Source of the DNA: Pascua guehoae
Taxonomy: Eukaryota; Basidiomycota; Tremellomycetes; Trichosporonales; Trichosporonaceae
Assembly: GCA_001600415.1 (NCBI GenBank)
Contig: BCJX01000011.1
Span: forward strand, 779,898 to 843,897
DNA length: 64,000 bases
Direction of reading: 5' to 3'
Positions within the stretch are counted from its first letter, which is position 1; every line of letters begins with the position of its first letter. The notes beneath the pieces are model-generated. The model did no database searches, was not told where the DNA came from, and saw nothing but the letters and a program-made list of their open reading frames with translations. Made by a program: the position numbers and the translations under genes. This document shows, in pieces, positions 11,142 to 24,109 of the stretch.

Positions 11142-11993
11142 GAACATGGAAGTCAAAGGTCGCTGCGCGGCGCGCGCGGCGAGTCGGCATCGGATATTCA
11201 GCGCTGAGGGAGCATTACGGTAATAGGGGATGACGGGGGGTTTGGGGGCGGTGGGGCGCGCACCCAGACTTGGACAGGGAGGGGTGTGGAACGAGTAGCG
11301 GCAGGTGGTACAGTAACAAATACATAGGATCCCCATGTCCACAAGGCTGTGATTTGGGCACCGTGCTCGAGACGCCGATACCCCACAGTGTGGGCTGCAA
11401 CCTATAGAGATCGATAGCAATCTCCATCAAGGCGCCCCAGACGACTATCCTTCCGGCTCTGTCGACTGGTGTGGTCCAGGTGGCGTAAGACGAACTGCAA
11501 AGGGGGCCAAGAACTGCAAAGGGCGCCAAGATATGTCCCCCGTCCTGGTGGGTTTGGGCCCCAGGATCACCAGTGTCTGCGGTACGCATCGGAGGCGGTT
11601 CGGACCGGTGACGGGGGCCCGGAAATCATTGGGGGGCAGTGGGGTTCCATGTTTCCCAGTTCCACCTGGGGAGTAGACTGAGAGGAGCAGTGGAGATGAC
11701 TGCTACACAAGTTGTGGCACTGGCAACCTGGTTCATGGCCAGCAGGTCGTTAATTGATGAGGACTAGTGGTTTGTGATGTCATCGTCGGCTGTCCTTCAC
11801 CGCGTCTCAACAATAATACATCCAATTCAAGAAATGCAGGAACCCGAGGGACCCTGGGGTATCATCAAGACTACTACTACCGCACGGTCCGGACCAAGAC
11901 GACTGTGACGATTCCAAGAAAGCGTCCAAGACACATACACCGCCCTGACATCGTACTTTTCCTGCTCCCGACATCTAATATCGAGCGTGTGCT
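11142..11993. other. Intergenic, 852 bp
   Basis: This stretch lies upstream of the tRNA-Leu gene and downstream of the acyl-CoA synthetase stop. I see nothing further that can be supported. Confidence 0.5.
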
Positions 11994-13975
11994 CTAGAGC
12001 TTAGCCTTAGCAACCCCCCTTTTTAGCTCCTCCTGAGCCTGAGCTCGGAGGTCCTTGCGGAGAATCTTGCCCGATGGGCTCTTGGGAATCGCGTCAATGA
12101 CAACGACGCCACCGCGCAAGCGCTTGTGCGGGGCCACACGCTCGCGGACCCATTCGGCAATGCTCTTGCCAAACTGCTCGCGGTCGGCGTCCGTCTTGAT
12201 CCCGGCCGTGGGGCTGGCGACGACGTATGCGCTGTTATCGTTTAGTGGCTGGTTGCTAGGATTTTGGATTCGGGGGATGGTAGAACTCACCGAGGAAGCT
12301 CGGTCGCCTGCTCCTCGACCCAAACGCCAATAACACCCGTGTCGACGATCTGGGGATGGGTGAGGAGCAGGGCCTCGAGTTCGGCCGGCGGCACCTGGAA
12401 GCCCTTGTACTTGATGAGCTCCTTGACACGGTCCACAATACTGGTATTGTCAGCATCGGTCATAAAACGTCCTCTGGCCCATCCGGCTCGACTCACGTGT
12501 ACCATCCCTCCTCGTCACGCACACACACGTCGCCAGTCATAAACCACCGCCCGGGGGCAAACGTCTTGTCGGTCGCCGCCTCGTTGTTGTGGTATCCCTT
12601 CATGACGGATGGGCCACGGACCCAGATCTCACCACGCTCGCCGCGGGGCACATCGTTGCCGTCGTCGCCGATCAGTCGCGCCTCGTACGTGGGGATCAGG
12701 CGACCGCACGACCCCTTGCGGCCCTCGGCGTCCTTGGCGATCGCATAGGTGATGGCAGGCGTGGTCTCCGTCAAGCCATATCCCTGTGCCAGCTTGCAGT
12801 GGGTGTAGCGCTTTTCGAACGCAGCAGCGAGTTCGGCACTCAGTGGGGCGGCGCCGACCTGGAGCGTGTGCAGCGAGCTAATGTCGTGCTTCTTGGTGTT
12901 TTGAGAGTGGAGGAGGAGGAGAATGATAGGAGGGACGACGGTGCCGTACGTGATCTTGAAGCGCTCAATGCCCTTGAGGACAGGGATCTCCTCAAAGCGC
13001 GGGAAGACGACAACCGGCACGCCAGAAGTCAGAGGCTGGTGAACCTGACAGAGTTAGTGGGATACCGTTTAATCAATGAAGACAATGAACTCACGAGGGA
13101 CATGAGACCGAAAATGTGCGAGAAGGGGAGGACGCCAAGAATGCTGTCCTGACCAGGCTTGAGGTCGGGGTAGACAACGTTGACAGCCTGCATTTGAGAC
13201 GTCCTGGGTATGGATTAGCGCTTTCGCTTCGACAGTGATGCTCTAGGCGCTAACGCACATGTTGTGGTGGGTCGTCATGACACCCTTAGGAAGGCCAGTC
13301 GTTCCCGACGAGTAGCACAGCCAAGCGACATCCTGAGCGGCATTGCCGTCGAAGCGCTCGGCCCTACCACGCTCGCCGCGGACCTCGTACAACGACTTGT
13401 ACTTGGTCCCCTTGGGCTTGTCCTCTGGCAGGCAAGTGAGGATAACGTGGCGGTCATCCACGGGAGTCTTAAACAGCTTTCGTGCCTCCTCAAACACGGG
13501 CAGGAGGGCCGGGTGAAGGAAGACGGCGCTCGACCCAGAGTCGTTGTACTGGTGGGCCAGCTCACGGTCTCCGCTAGTTACTGTTAGTGCCATTTCCTAC
13601 CATGGTCTTGGGAATAAAAGGACACAAACATCAGACAACTCACTAGGCAATGTTGGAAGGGCTGACAGTGACGCCTGTAGCCTGCAGGCCAAAAGCAGCA
13701 ACCACCCACTCAAGGCTGTTGGGCGAGAAGAGGAGAGCCGTGTTGCCCCGCTTCAGACCGAGGGTGCGGAATCCAGTCGCGAGGCGGAGCGCATTGTCCT
13801 CGAGCTCTCCACGCCTGAGCTCGCGGCCCGTGTGGCCGTCGATAAAGGAAATGTGCGACGCGTCGCGCCTCGCAGGAGGCACGACCGATTCGTGTGGCTG
13901 TTCGGGGAACATGTAGTGGAAGATGGACTGCTCCGGCAGAACCGGAGTGCCGTGCCCAGAAGTGTAGATGGTCAT
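11994..13975 (-). CDS. Acyl-CoA synthetase, 4-coumarate:CoA ligase-like, with peroxisomal PTS1
   Basis: Six exons on the minus strand (13975-13644, 13573-13259, 13203-13095, 13044-12497, 12440-12291, 12255-11994) join in phase to 571 residues. This ANL-superfamily enzyme activates a carboxylic acid with ATP and transfers it to CoA. Seen in order: the AMP-binding P-loop [52 protein letters not shown] with the hinge KYKG, and the catalytic-lysine motif [13 protein letters not shown]. The chain ends AKL, a peroxisomal targeting signal of the SKL class, so a peroxisomal role on fatty or aromatic acids is likely; the substrate cannot be read. The introns are 35-70 nt. A (CT)n run lies just upstream of the start. 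Confidence 0.93.
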
Positions 13976-15163
13976 GCTGATGGGTAGCGCTGGACGAGAG
14001 ATGGAGATAATAAACGAGTGTTGGCTTATTCAGAGAGAGAGAGAGAGAGGAGGTGAATGCTTGGTGTTGGGGGGCATGGACATTTGATACCCGCGTCCTT
14101 TTATTATCGACGATCGGTGAGGTTGGTATGACCGGGAAACCAGGTCACAACAACCGGGTTACCGGTCCCGATACTTTGCCGAATGAAATAAATGTGGGGG
14201 GCCATGTGGGGGTGGACCCCATGAAACAGAAAGCCTCTGCTGGGTGACACCCATCCCCTGCCGGCGGGTGCCGCTTGTTTGACTGGTGTGCATGCATTCC
14301 TGTTCCCCCCAGTTCCATACTTGTATCCGCCCACTTTTCTCACAGCAAATCGATTCATCCAAGACCTCGGTATCGGTGGGCCGAGTAGGCTTAGAAGCTT
14401 AGATCGTGCTAGGGAAAAACATGCCACACTTTCGGCCATGCCTTGCCATCGAGATCCGCTATCAGTCACGGGGTGCGGTCAACTCACCATTACAAAACAT
14501 CTATCTACCCCTATCACCCGAATGCTGGCAACCGGGGCCCGAGACCTACGGTGACTACGATCACCAGCATCATCCGTCTCCACCTCAGTTAATGGATCTA
14601 GAGCCACGAACACTCCGGCGCGCGGTGCACGGCGGCCGGCGACAGGGCATTGGGTTGGCACCGTGTGTTCTCGCACTTGTTTCGCCGGATCTCCATTAGT
14701 TTTGGCTTGGGCTTGGCTCACACCACCCACGGGGCCCGTGGGCCTGTGCATGCGTGGGCGGGGTTCGACGTCGAAAGCGATTCGCCAGAGGCAAAAGTGG
14801 TCCGTTTGCATGCGCGGGCATTCTCCAGACTATTAGACTAACTTCCACCTTAGCCCGATTCCCAACTTTCGAGTATCCTCTTGGCTTGTCGCGCACACAA
14901 GAGTGCTGTAGAGTACATAGTCACTCATGGGATCACGCATCGTCCCCCAGACTACCACCATGCCCATCCACCGATCGGCCGGCAGTGTTCCAAGGAATGT
15001 TCGGTACACGTGGTTTCCACATGTCATCCGAGGGGAGGCAGTCACGTGTTCGCCGCTGACGTCTGACGTCTGGGTGACTGGATCGTCCTCGAGAGCACCA
15101 CAAACAATTCCTTCCCTCCCTTCCCCAACAATATCAAACATCACTTATCCTCATGTCCTAGTA
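13976..15163. other. Divergent intergenic region, 1.19 kb, with GA microsatellite
   Basis: This region separates the acyl-CoA synthetase (-) and PSO2 (+). A (GA)n run at 14033-14048 reads as (CT)n in the 5' leader of the synthetase. No gene is seen. Confidence 0.6.
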
Positions 15164-18100
15164 ATGGTCAAGAACAAACCCCCAGACCGAACAGCGAGGA
15201 CGCTCCTCAACTTCTTCCAACGCACCCCCTCAAGCTCTGGGGCCGACGCGAGCTCCAATGGCACCTCCACAAATCACGCGCGTACGGGCAAGGGCAAGGC
15301 GCGTCAACCTTCGCGTTCTGGCTCTGTATCAGACAAAGCGTGCGGGAGCGTGCACGATCCCGTGATCATCAGTGATGGCGAGGACGAGCCTGCACCGAAG
15401 CGAACGCGTCTGAACCGCAGACCACGGACGGAGACAGTGGCCTCTCATCCCACCGCCTCTGCCAGTGGAGATGACGGTGGAGGAAGGCGACCAAAATTGG
15501 AACGCGTGCGGGGAGTAGAGAATGGAGAGTCTCAAGGACATCACCGAGAAACTACATTACCTACAGAGAAAGAACAGGAGCGAGAGCAAGGTTTCGAGCA
15601 CGGTGACGGAGATGTGCAGGTCCTCGACGAGACCCCCGAGGCGGGTACGGAATGGGCGGAACCGGACGAGGGCATGGGGATGAGTACCGGCGATGAGGAC
15701 GCAGAGGACGCGGACGCACAGCTTGACGACGAACCGTTGACTTCGTGCGTCATCTGTGGCGCGTGCCTACGGGATATGGGGCCCGAGGTGAGCATGTCAT
15801 CGCGGCGGCGCTAATGGAAGGGCGTCCAGGCGCATGTCAATGCGTGTCTTGATGAGCCAGGCAGTGGTTCTACAGATATGGATTATCACAGACGAGACCG
15901 GCAGCATCCCACGGAGCTCAAGGAGGCCGCACCAGTACAGGTGGACCTTTCCTTTTCCTCCCCCTCCGCATCTCCTCCTGGGACGACCGCGTCTACTCCT
16001 GCGACTGCACAGACGTCTGCCGCATCCTCGCGTCCCATCACCTCCTTTTCCCACACCCTTGCACCTTCACCCCCGCCTCCACCGCCCGGTGGTGGCGCGA
16101 ATGCGTTCTCTGTCCTCATGCGCGGACACAAGGAGAAGGAGCTGTGGAAGGACGCTGAAGATCCGGGCAAACGCGACGGGAAGCGGAATGGACCTCGGCG
16201 AGCGCCGTTCTACAAGGTTCTGACGGGCATGCCCATTTCGGTGGACGCATTCTGCTATGGGGCTATCCCGGGTGTGACGGCGTATTTTCTCACGTGAGTG
16301 GGTAGCGCGGGAAGCAGCAGGAGGCATGAGAGATCGGGGGCAGAGCGAGCGACAGATGTCAGATGGTGCACAACATGGCAAGCTGGCAACGTTCCCTTTG
16401 GCTGATGACAAGGCATGCACATTCGGACCACTATACGAACCTCGCCAAGAATTGGCGCCACGGCCCGATCTACTGTTCCGAGACAACAGCTAATCTCGTC
16501 GTTCACATGCTGGGCGTCGAGGCGCGTTGGGTTGTGAGCTCTGATACCAAGTGTAACGCTGCAGCTCACCTATCAGCACGGAATACCCGACGACGTTCCT
16601 TTCCTCATTCCAGACACAGGTGGTGTCACAGTGACGCTCATCGAAGCCAATCACTGTGGGTGTTTGGACGTGCATCAGCGTGCTGATTTCAGGTCCTGGG
16701 TCATCGCTGTTCCTCTTTGAAGGCCCCCAAACTGTGCATGCTGGCGACTCGACGTTCCGCTCCCCCTACATAGGGAGTAAGCGCGTATTCCGCTATCTGC
16801 ACTGCGGTGATTTTCGGGCGTGAGTGTCAGCACCAGGGCATTCTCTCGATCTGCGAGCACTCGAACAGTTGGCTCACGGTTCAGATGCCCAAAGCATGTT
16901 CTCCATCCCGCCGTCGCGCGTGCCAAACTCGACACAGTCTATCTCGACACGACATACCTCAACCCGCAATACTGTTTCCCTCCACAGCCACTTGTTATTG
17001 AGGCCTGTGCGGCACTCGCAGTCAAAGCCGCGGGTGGGGAGGAAATCGCCGTCAAGGCTGAGGAAGAGGGCGATTTAACTGGAGGCATCGTACCCGACAC
17101 CGAGATTGTCACCCCAGCCGAGGAGGACGTCAAGCCTGATCTAGACGACGCGCCTTGCGTTGAGGACGACGTCAAGCCTGAAATTTCTGGAGATGAGACT
17201 CAGCCTGCCCTGGAGAACGCGGAAAGCATGGCCGATGTAGGCTCCGATGGCCAACCTGACGTGAAACCGGATCTCGAGCCGGATGTCAAACCCGATGTCA
17301 AGCCCAACCTATCTATTCTCGCTTTCGAGGCGCTTGGACGCTCCTCGGCGATGATGGAGGGCTGGCTCGTGAAGAAGGAGCGCAATGGGGATGGCAAACC
17401 TGCAGCCCCGAAGGGCAAGACGCTGGTTCTCATCGGGACCTACTCCATTGGCAAGGAACGCATCGTCAAGGGCGTGGCACGTGCACTGGGGTCAAAGATC
17501 TACTGTGACGCACGGAAACGAGGTATTCTCCAGTGTCAGGCGGATCCCGAACTACACGCAATGCTTGGCGACGACCCGAAAATGGTAGGTTCCATTCTTT
17601 CGTCGATCCTACCCCTGACACTGCCACAGTGTCAAGTTCATCTCGTGCCGCTCGGCAATGTCTCTCTAGAGCGCCTCCAGCCGTACCTCGACAGGCTCAA
17701 ACCTCACTTTTCTCGGGTGCTGGCATTCCGTCCCACGGGCTGGACGTATAGGCCGCCTGCGGGTGCCAACACGCTCCCCGACATTAACCATGTCATTCGG
17801 CGGGACCAATCGCGAGGGTTCAGCGATGTCGGCCTGAAGCCCATCCGCGGGAGTTCGAAGCAATTCATGATGTTCGGTAGGTCCAGCGGCGTACCCCAGC
17901 GTGACATGTCCCGAACCCTCAGACCCACCTGGTTGTAGAGCTAAGACCCAGGTGTTCCATATTCGGAACACTCATCCTTTTTCGAGCTCACGTGCTTTGC
18001 GCTCAGCCTCGTCGGAGACGTCAAGATCATTGCGACAGTCAACGTCAACAGCGAGAAGAGGTGCGTGTTCAATATCACGACTGAAGCGGTTGACTGACCA

Positions 18101-18254
18101 ACCACAGTCGGATGAAGATGAACAAGTGGTTCGAGAAGTGGGCTGCAGAGAAGGCACGGCGTCGGGAGCGCGGTCAGCCGACCGTGGTAGAATACAGGGA
18201 CGAGACATATGTAAGTGTCCTAAAAGAAGGCAGTAACGCTGACGGCAGTGGTGA
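15164..18254 (+). CDS. PSO2: DNA interstrand crosslink repair nuclease Pso2/Snm1
   Basis: Ten exons (15164-15787, 15830-16293, 16413-16533, 16565-16655, 16693-16819, 16885-17584, 17630-17876, 17952-18060, 18108-18210, 18249-18254) join in phase to 863 residues. Pso2/Snm1 is a nuclear 5' exonuclease that processes interstrand crosslinks. An N-terminal UBZ4-type zinc finger (CVIC, then HVNAC after 11 residues, about 195-214) bridges the first intron. The metallo-beta-lactamase motif HAHSDHY (about 364), EANHCPGSS and HAGDSTFRSPYIGS follow, then LDTTYLNP and the DRMBL half (GTYSIGKERIVKGVA, VHLVPLGNVS, VPYSEHSSFFEL). The N-terminal NFFQRT resembles a PIP-box-like start. An insertion at about 557-617 carries repeated VKPD/VKPE motifs. 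The fourth exon follows a 31-nt intron. If the last intron is retained, the frame runs to 18363. Confidence 0.93.
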
Positions 18255-21049
18255 TGTAGCATATATATCCATTGTACAGAGAGCATGTACAAAATCACAT
18301 GTTTGTTTATTGCATGTTTTCATCCTTACATCGGCTTCTGGTACAGATGGACACTGGGCATGATGCCAGGGTTTTGACGGAGGGCTCTGAGGAACAGCAA
18401 AGTCGAGCCGAGACACTACCCCATGACGTCTTGGGGAATCAGGAAAAGACAGTCACGACCCCATGTGGGGCATCGTGTGGAGACATCCACAGCCCCATGT
18501 GATTGTCTGTCCATGCTAGAAATACCATGTGATTGGGTCACGAAACCGCCACTGACGGTCATCGCTTAGAGCGTTGGAGGGGACAAGAAACCCGCATCCC
18601 GTTTTCGAATGCCAAGCCCAAGGACATCTCCTCCTCCTCCTCACAATTGCCGGGCGTTTCGGGGAGGTAAATCGGGGCTTTCCCGACTGGGGCACAGGGA
18701 TTGATGATCGACGAGGAACGACCCAGATCCTCTACATTCCGCGCGTCTAACGCATGTCCATTTCCAAACCTCGCAGACCAGGACCCAGAACCGACGTGTG
18801 GACATTTGGCACGCGGGCAAATAATTGCAACTCTGAATAGACTGCGAGGCATTACAGGGCCCAAACCGAACTGAGATCGGGTGGTGGGCCTCGTCTCCCT
18901 GCTGGACGGACACATGTACGGCAAGGTAGTTTACATTCCTGCAGGCCGAAGGGAGCCGAACAGAGCTGCCTCGAACAAGGAGACGCAGACGACAGACTCA
19001 CGCTCCAGACCTAGAGTATGACAGCAGTAGAACTGAATGGGCGGCAACGTCGATCATCAACGTGACCGTGCCTCGACTGTGCCTCGACCTGTGCCTCGTC
19101 TCGAGCCGTGTCTTGCCAATGGCGTCAGAGTGCGAGGCGGCCGCTGACATTGGGGGCAAACGGTGACTAGCGTGGCGCAAGTCGGAGAGTCCAGGTAGTA
19201 ACCGTAGCCGTACCCAACGCCCAGGCCCAGGATGTAGAAGACAGGTGTATGGTGCATACAGAGTATGTAAACGTCCATCGACGACAAAGCAAACATGCCA
19301 GCAACCCAAGTCAATCCTTACCTGGGGCTCATTCTTTATATGCCCGAGGGCGTGCAGGCGGCCGTCCGCAAACTGCACAGACCGACTTCGGTGACCTCCG
19401 AATCCTGGTACCTCTCGGCCACCCCCCGATGTCAACGAGCCCCAGGTGCTCGCTCAATGCCGTCAATAGGCGTTGTGCCCAGGGTCCTTGTCCAAGGACG
19501 CTTGAAGGCAAAAAGACGGTGCCTGGCTTGGCAAACATATCGACGTGACGCAGCATTTTGTCGCTAATGCGCGAGATCTCTGCCTCTGTAGGCTTTTACA
19601 AGCTGCGCCACCTGAGCCAGCTGCGCGATCTCGCTGCCCACTTGGTCCCTCGTGCCCTCCAAGGACTGGAATGAATGGATTCTCGCAGCCCGCCGAAGTC
19701 TGACCGGAGTGGCGCCGAAACGTCTGGCCGCTGGCATGATATTACCACTACGGGAGCACGCCAAGACCTGACACTGGCAAGTATGGCACGTATGGCCCCT
19801 GTACTGTTGCATGGTGAGATGGTGAGCCGGTCAAGCCGGGAATCGCGGTCAAGCCACTGCGCCACTGCATGGCTGAAACAATGTGACAATGTGAAGAGCG
19901 GCCCGGTGCTAGCCGGACAAACGACGCAAAACGGTCAACAAACTAATGCCATGCATCGCATCACGCCATGATCGAGCTGCTGCGTGTCGCTTTGCGGCCG
20001 AAACGTGATGCAGATGGGAGATGGGGCAAGGCAATGCGACTGTCGCGTCCCCCCTTTCGCCAGCAATACGTACTGACCACCCCAGTGGGGGATCACCTCC
20101 TCAGTGGTGACTCTTCTGCATGCACCATACGGCGAGGACCGTGGTGTGACACTACTTGTGGTGCTTTTGGGCTCGCAGAGCAGAATAGCATGTGAGGTGC
20201 ATGTCTTGGCAAGCACAATGACGGGCGCTGCTTTGCGTCTGCCGCGGCTGCGCGCCCACATGGGCCCCCCAACACCGGTGTTGCCCCGTGAGTCAGTCCC
20301 TAGGCCGTTGCCCGCACCAGACGCGTACCAGGCCCTGGGATCCAGGACTTGACCTCAAGGAACCCAGTGTGGCACCATGGGTGTCCTCCCCGCGCCATCG
20401 CAGTGCAGAACTAGCCGGCCGGCCGGTCGGCAATTCGTGAGCTCGTGAGCTCGTGAGCACGTTAGCAAAGGTTGTTGTGCGGGGCCACGAGCTCATGAGC
20501 CTACTCTTGCTGCATCGCGCGTCCGTCTCAGAACCAATGCTATCAGCGCGGCACCCTCCGTCCCCAAGCCACGTACATCGGCGTCTTGCCGGCATGTGAC
20601 ACGCTGGGACCCCACGCCAAGGCGGCAGATGCCCCACAGACCCCGTAATTACCCCCTTCCTGGCATGCTGCGCTGCGGCAGCTGTCTACGGCGTACCTAG
20701 GCGACGATCAGCGCTTGCCGTGATTGGACTATCGTGGGGACGCGATCGCCGACATGCCCGGAGTTGGACCGTAGAGAGGACAGTGGGTCGCGTGTATCGT
20801 ACAGCTAGCTGCACAGCGGGCACATCTGCTACATGCCGCTCGTCGTGCGAGACGGTGTATGCCCAGCCTTACCCGCTATCAGTAGACGGGCATGTCATGG
20901 TTGGTAAACGAGTGGGATATAAGATCATGTGGTCGGAAAAACAAGACGCTCTCCCATCGCCGACGACACACACGCTCACTGACCCATCCACACAAACACA
21001 ACCACAACCCCACCCACACACACACACACTCTCTCTCAAGCACGCCAAG
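18255..21049. other. Intergenic, 2.8 kb
   Basis: I see no supported gene in this long stretch between PSO2 and the sugar permease, both on the + strand. Its right end is CA/CT-rich and has a TATA-like GGATATAAG near 20917, about 130 bp upstream of the permease start. Two A-box-like matches (near 19605 and 19852, minus strand) have no B box. Confidence 0.5.
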
Positions 21050-23080
21050 ATGGGTGACGTCTACGGCGACGAGAAGATCGACTCCAAGTATGCCACGACG
21101 CACATTGAAGAGGGCGCCGAGGGCGACAAGTACGACCACCGCCGCCCGTCCGTCTCGGACGAGACGCGCCAGGAGGCCATGAAGGCCGAGGAGAGCGAAA
21201 TGTCCATGGGCCTCATTGAGGGTCTGAAAAACTACCCCACCGCCGTCCTCTGGTCGCTCGGCATCTCGCTCTGCATCATCATGGAGGGCTATGACACACA
21301 GGTCCTCGGCAACATTCTTGGTCTGCCCCAGTTCCGCCAAAAGTACGGCCACCCACACGGCACAGACGGCGACTACCAGCTCGTCCCGGGCTGGCAGACT
21401 GCTATCCAGCAGGCGCCCAACATTGGTTGCTTTATGTGAGCTTTCTATTCCGCTTCATCGTGGGCCCAGGGCCACGCACGCCGCTCAAAGTTGGGTTGAT
21501 GGATGGTGTGGGTGGAGCGATGTGGCGGGGTGGAGGTTGCCCGAGTGGCAGGTGGCAGCGCCACCAACGCCAACTCTTCCGTTCCACCCGCCTCCTTCCC
21601 ACTGCACCATTCGTTTCCCCAGCCCATAACACGCACTCCCACGCGCACACGCACACACACACACACACACACACGCACACGAACACAGGCTCACGCAACC
21701 CAGTGGCATCTTCATTTCGTCGTACGCCCAGGACCGCTGGGGTTACAGGCGCACACTCCAAATCGCACTTGTTTTCCTCACCGGCTTCATCTTCATCGTC
21801 TTCTTTGCGCCCAGCGTGCAGGTCCTCTTCATCGGCGAGCTGCTGTGTGGCCTGCCGTGGGGAGCCTTCTCCTCGTCGGCCGTGTCGTACGCGTCCGACG
21901 TGACGCCCATCCCGCTCCGCGGCTACCTCACGACCTACGTCAACCTGTGCTGGATCATTGGCCAGATGCTCGGCGCGGGTATTCTGTACCGTGTCCTCAA
22001 GCTCACCGACGAGTGGGCATACAAGACTGCTTTCGCGGTGCAGTGGGTGTGGCCCATCCCGCTCTTTATCATTGTGACGTTTGCGCCCGAGTCGCCGTGG
22101 TTCCTCGTCCGCAAGGGCCGCCTCGAAGAGGCCAAGCGGACCGTCATGCGCCTGTCCAAGAAGGGCGAAAAAGTCGACCCCGACGCCACTGTCGCCATGA
22201 TGGTCCGCACCAACCAGCTCGAGATCGACAATGAGACTGGCTCGTCCTACCTCGACTGCTTCAAGGGCACCGACCTCCGTCGTACCGAGATTTCGTGTCT
22301 CACCTGGGTTTGCCAGCACCTGTGCGGCATGGTCATGTGCGGTAACCTCGTCTTCTTCTTGTAAGTTTAAAGTCCTTCTGCGTACAGAAGAAATGTACAT
22401 CCTTGTGGTGGGTCCATACTAAACGTCGCAGTGAGCAGGCCGGCTTCCACGAGGAGAACGCGTTCCAGCTCAACCTTGGCGTCACCGGCATGGCGTTTGT
22501 GGGCACGTGCCTGTCTTGGATTACCCTCACATTCGGCGGCCGTCGCCCCTTCTTTGTCGGTGGTATGGTGTTCATGACCATGCTCCTGTTCATTATCGGC
22601 GGCGTCGCCTTCCCTGCCATGCACGACACCAACTACGCTTGGGGCCAGTCGGCCCTCATCATGATCTTTGTCTTTACCTACGACTTTACAATTGGTCCCC
22701 TGACGTACTGGTACGTACCGGCAGAGACTCATTCATCATGGAAACAACCAGTAAAACTGACCTTTGACAGCATCGTCGGCGAAACATCCGCCACGCGCCT
22801 CCGTTCCAAGACGGTCGGCCTCGCACGCAACTCGTACAATGTCGTGGGTGTGTGCGCAGGTATCCTCAACGTCTACATGGTCAGCCCTGCCGCATGGGAC
22901 TGGAAGGGCCGCGCGGGCCTCTTCTGGGGCGGCACAGCCACCATCATGACCATCTGGGCCTACTTCCGTCTCCCAGAGATGAAGGGCCGCTCGTACCGCG
23001 AGCTCGACATTCTCTTCGAGCGCAAGGTCCCTGCTCGCCAGTTCAAGAAGACGGTCATCGGAGAAATGGAGGACTACTAA
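21050..23080 (+). CDS. MFS sugar transporter, alpha-glucoside (maltose) permease type
   Basis: Four exons (21050-21435, 21704-22360, 22432-22710, 22771-23080) join in phase to 543 residues. Plasma-membrane sugar:proton symporters of this class take up maltose and other alpha-glucosides. Typical motifs are seen: an acidic cytosolic N-terminus, SLGISLCIIMEGYDTQVLG in the first membrane helix, SSYAQDRWGYRR between helices 2 and 3, PIPLRGYLTTYVNLCW, the sugar-porter PESPWFLVRKGR, FGGRRPFFVGG, and IVGETSATRLRSKT followed by ARNSYN. The first intron (268 nt) holds a CA microsatellite. The last intron (60 nt) is stop-free and a multiple of three, so retention would add 20 residues. Substrate specificity is inferred from family resemblance only. 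Confidence 0.93.
21651..21686. repeat. CA microsatellite in a permease intron
   Basis: This is a near-perfect run of CA dinucleotides inside the first intron of the sugar permease gene. Confidence 0.9.
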
Positions 23081-24109
23081 GCGGAGACACATCAGGGTTG
23101 TCACTACTATTGCTCTTCTACACACACCCCTCTCGCGTAGTGCAGCCAAGCTGTACTGTACTGGATATAGGCTAATCTCGAGGTAAAAGGAAAAGTTTGG
23201 TAGGCAGATTGTAATGCGCAATGGAACACGCTCGTTTTGGTGCACAACGGTTGATGCAGATCAAGGACGCTGGTAATGTTGGTCATGCTGGAGAGATTAT
23301 GAGGCGACTCACGCCGTGCGATACACCTCGACGCTATGACTGAAAGGTTCATTTGTGGCGCAGGGACATGCAGGGCGACGCGGCTGCTGCTCAGACGTGG
23401 CTAGAGCAGCTACTTGCAGAAGAGCCTGCACTTGCACCAATGTGGCAGGCTGCACGACTGCCCGGGTGGCACCGTGGGCACAAGTCAGCCAACCCGTCTC
23501 ATGCTCAGAGTGTGGGCATGGTGGGGATTGCTCTATTGCCCACCGCGATGCTGTTCCGTCTGTCCGTGCCAAGGTCGCACTCGATTAGGTTTTTTATCAG
23601 CCAATGCGCTTCGGCCGATGAATCTGATGGCGCCACCGCCGCCGACTTTTTCGTTATGCCCGTTTCTTGTCCTCCACACTCTCAATACACGGACCCACAC
23701 TCTTGTCCGCGGTATGCTTTTTTTTTTTCTTTTCCGCAGATCTGAAAGCTTGGGCCTCTGAAGGGGTACTGTACGAGTCGACTGAAAAGGTTGCAGTCGA
23801 GCAATGGATGTTTATGATTTGCCAGCTGGGACATGGGGACATAGGCTTTTTTTTGGTTTTGTTGGGGTGGTTTTTAACAATTTCAGGAACGGATAAGATG
23901 GATGTCCGCCTCGCTTTTTGATCCGCCCCGACGCCCGACAGTGTGTCATTTCCCGGTCCGCCGCCGGTAACATTCGCCCGAACTCCCAACTTTCGGACCA
24001 CCCGTTTTGCCCAACTCTGGGTCTCCCTCTCCGACCTCATCAACACTCATCGACCATCAACTCGTGCTCTTGACATCTGCAAGCTCCACTCATTCGCTGC
24101 AGGGACGAC
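23081..24109. other. Intergenic, 1.03 kb
   Basis: This stretch lies between two transporter genes on the + strand. It includes a poly-T tract at about 23718-23732 and another T-rich run near 23849. No gene is seen. Confidence 0.5.

Noticed and set aside
19590..19890. A-box-like TGGCNNAGTGG matches on the minus strand, suggesting tRNA genes
   Set aside because: No B box or acceptor pairing follows within tRNA distance at either match.
21432..22400. 322-codon minus-strand frame over the sugar permease
   Set aside because: It spans a permease exon with clear sugar-porter motifs and runs through the CA microsatellite of its intron.
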